From NCBI GenBank assembly GCA_012295275.1, contig CM022677.1, forward strand, positions 8,819,014 through 8,875,013: a stretch of DNA of 56,000 nt, written 5' to 3'. Position numbers and translations under genes: made by a program. Every line of letters starts with the position of its first letter. Position 1 is the first letter of the stretch. Shown piece by piece: positions 53,287 to 56,000 of the stretch. The DNA comes from Chrysomallon squamiferum (Eukaryota; Mollusca; Gastropoda; Neomphalida; Peltospiridae). The notes below the pieces were generated by a model. That model was not told the origin of the DNA, ran no database searches, and saw only the letters and a list, made by a program, of their open reading frames with translations.

Positions 53287-53453
53287 ATGTGGTACTTGCT
53301 CGTCCTAAACAACGGCGAGTGTTTTGTGAAGAAACGTTTGAGTGAAACTTGTGAAGACAAGTTGGACTGTACAGACGTGTAGCTGACTGTCTGGATAACA
53401 CGTGTTTCAATAAAAAGTTCTGCTGTCCAGTTTCGTTCTTCCAAAAATCATGA
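53287..53453 (+). pseudogene. Possible Cys-rich secreted-domain relic
   Basis: A 31-codon frame from ATG at 53287 ends GECFVKKRLSETCEDKLDC, then TAG at 53380-53382. In another frame DCLDNTCFNKKFCCP follows (53385-53453, ending TGA). Together they have seven Cys with spacing like EB-type or similar small disulphide domains. A frameshift or an unseen intron would be needed to join them. No signal peptide is visible. It could be chance. Confidence 0.25.
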
Positions 53454-54467
53454 TACAAATCATATTTGAGTATTTAGTGAAGTACGACAGTTCGACGTAC
53501 AGTGTAGTTTTCTAGAGACATTTTTTTATGGAATTTACGTTATGTGAATTACTAAGAGCTGAGATTCAACCAAAAATGACATGATATGGGTATAAAGACT
53601 ACCGCTATTTACACTGATTATTTTTATTAAATAAATAAATTAATTAATTAATTAAATTTAATTTTAATACCGAAATCACAATTTAAATAGTGGATGTTGG
53701 GTATCATTATATATGTAAATGATTAAGCGCCAGTTTAATCTGATATATTTTAAAAGCTTCAGGTGAGATTTTATTGATAAATGGAGAAGAAACATTAATA
53801 TTTACTTGAAGTAAACACATTATTGTTATGTTTTAAGATGAAATAAATGATATATTTCGTCTAGCTAACTGAAAATCTTCTCATATCTCATAAAACACTA
53901 GTTCAGGAGGACAGGCATGTTTTCTATGATGTAACTTACAAAGTATAATATTAACTATATAAGATTTCTCCTAGTAGAATAAAATGTAACTATAAGTGAA
54001 ATTATCAGTATTTTTTATGATGCAAAATAGAGTCAAACATAATAAAACATCACGTTATTTTCACTCAGTATCAATTATAATATAAACCTCGCTGAATTTG
54101 TATTAACTGAATTACGTCGCCTTTTTTCAAGATTATTCTGTAAAATATTCCTTTAGCAGTATCCAGGATTATACTGACAGTCAATTATATATATATTGTC
54201 AATATTCATTATGAAGCAAAACAGAGATAAACTTAATAACATGTCAGTGTTAACAGTGCACTGTTACTAACATAGAACGTAATTTTCACTCAGTTTAGTC
54301 GTATAAGCTGCACAGCTAGTACTAAATAAAAAAAGTAAATTCTGTCTCAAATTATCTTCAGAAAAATACACTCATCCAAGTTAAATATGAAATTAAATGA
54401 TTAACCGGAAAAATATTGGTTTCTGTATTTAAAACATTTCTCAAAAATAAATAAATAAATATATAAT
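53454..54467. other. Non-coding stretch
   Basis: AT-rich; no coding or RNA feature recognised. Confidence 0.5.
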
Positions 54468-54633
<166 letters not shown>

Positions 54634-54915
54634 TGGTTTTCTGTTACTTATTAATGTGATAATTACAAGCATAATATCTAGAACTACAGAAACGCTATGA
54701 GATCAATATTCTCTTATTTAGACATTTTAAGGAAAATGTGATATTGCAGGAAATGGTGAGGTTAATGTCATTATCCTGATAATTAATCTATATAAAATAT
54801 AAATTGCCAATATCTCACTGATTAAAATTGCATAACGCCGAACAAATAAAGAAAACATTGTTATTCGTATAAACTTTGCCACGTATTAGAAAGTGAAAAA
54901 CAATAAATATATATG

Positions 54916-54918
<3 letters not shown>

Positions 54919-54963
<45 letters not shown>
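54919..54963. repeat. (AAT)n microsatellite
   Basis: Perfect AAT units. Confidence 0.9.
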
Positions 54964-54965
<2 letters not shown>

Positions 54966-56000
54966 CAATTAAAAAAAAGAGAAAACAAACATTAAGCTTA
55001 TCCAGGAGAGCAGTTTATAAAGCAAAATGTAATATCAGCGAAAATAATATGAGATTTTATATACATTTCAAAATCGTCACCTATTCCTGTATTTTATTTT
55101 TTTTATTTTTTAAAGAATTAACAATGTCTTCTCCTCTGAAACTTGTCTTACGTGGTAGACTGAAAAATTAGTGACGTAATCGAGACCTCGCGTCACACAT
55201 ACGTTTTACGATAAATGACGATTTTAAATAAGAAATATTTGCTTATTGATATTATACAAAACCAGAGCAGATATCATACGAAGAAACATTTATTATTATC
55301 ATTATCATTTTAATTAGTTTTATTACAATTGTCATCATAAAGAAAGACAGGATTATCTACAGATATTTATTTATTTATTTATTTCTGTGAAATTTTCTGA
55401 AATTAATAAACAATTTTACAATGTACATTGCAAAAATATTTTAAAATGAACATACAACACTGAAACGGTAATCTAGCTTTACAGTATTAATAATAAACAT
55501 TAAATATAATAATTTGTTTTTAGAGGATATCTTGACGAGAGAAAAAGTGAAAGTGAAAGTAAATATTACTTTTATATTATTAAATATTTATGTTAAGAAA
55601 GGCTAATGATACGAAATAGTTTTAAAAATGAGATAATTTAATTGTTATCAAATAATAAAATTTAAATAAAACAAAAAGAAAAGAAAGAAAGAAAATCCAG
55701 TTTTCAGAATAGAAAAATTCTGGTTTTTATTAGATTTACATAGATGAAAATTTATAAATATCAAAAATGGCTTGTTTTAATAGACTGACTTTTATTCAAG
55801 ATCTGTTTTAGATAAGGTAGACTGTGCCGTAAGCAGAAATTCATTAAATAAATGTTTCTCATTTTCTTCTTTCCAGAAAAACAAACATCTTGAGAGAGAA
55901 AGGTCATTTGTTTTTTGGTCACAAAAGGCGTATGTCATTCCATTAATAGTACATTTATGTAAATAATGTAATCATCTTATAAAATAAAATAAATGTTAGT
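54964..56000. other. Non-coding right end of window
   Basis: AT-rich with short TTTA and GAAA patches. No gene recognised. Confidence 0.5.

Noticed and set aside
53123-53458. 111-codon minus-strand open frame
   Set aside because: No recognisable domain; it overlaps the plus-strand Cys-rich segments, which look more protein-like.

Overview
The window is non-coding-rich animal DNA, most likely from a mollusc or another lophotrochozoan. This rests on multi-domain antistasin-like inhibitor genes with small phase-1 exons and GT-AG introns, an AA15-type lytic polysaccharide monooxygenase exon, an animal mix of degraded Tc1, hAT (ZBED-type), jockey-like LINE and Ty3/gypsy elements, and very dense (GA)n, (CA)n, (AAT)n and (GATA)n microsatellites. 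The clade is inferred from gene content only. Nothing bacterial, no rRNA and no CRISPR array is seen.

Layout. 1-16.2 kb: AT-rich, microsatellite-filled DNA with one recognisable coding exon, the first exon of an AA15 LPMO on the minus strand (6750-6920). 16.27-42.49 kb: a large imperfect inverted repeat (left arm 16272-29893, right arm 33663-42494) around a 3.8-kb spacer. Each arm holds one copy of a 14-exon antistasin-like gene; they are convergent (tail to tail), gene A on + (21711-28584) and gene B on - (34961-40898). The spacer holds an internally deleted hAT transposon and a possible relic pair of antistasin exons. 42.5-51.2 kb: a degraded jockey-like LINE (minus), a 38-bp minisatellite, a degraded Ty3/gypsy element (minus) and a 23-bp minisatellite. 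51.2-56 kb: AT-rich DNA with microsatellites and one weak Cys-rich coding relic.

The antistasin genes are the biologically interesting part. A signal-peptide exon is followed by short linker exons alternating with mostly 90-bp exons, each encoding one six-Cys antistasin domain. All internal splice junctions are phase 1, so modules can be skipped or added without frame change. Two domain exons (5 and 9) end in the same way: a weak splice donor (C|GTAACT) that, if unused, gives Arg-Asn-stop, followed closely by AATAAA. Read literally, the gene can make 2-, 4- or 7-domain proteins. The residue at the family's P1 position differs between domains (A, M, Y, N, M, R, R), so choice of 3' end would change which proteases are inhibited. 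Most linkers carry a dibasic KR that could allow cleavage into single inhibitors. Gene B is nearly identical in coding sequence but its exon 11 has lost its splice acceptor and two Cys; skipping it would leave the frame intact.
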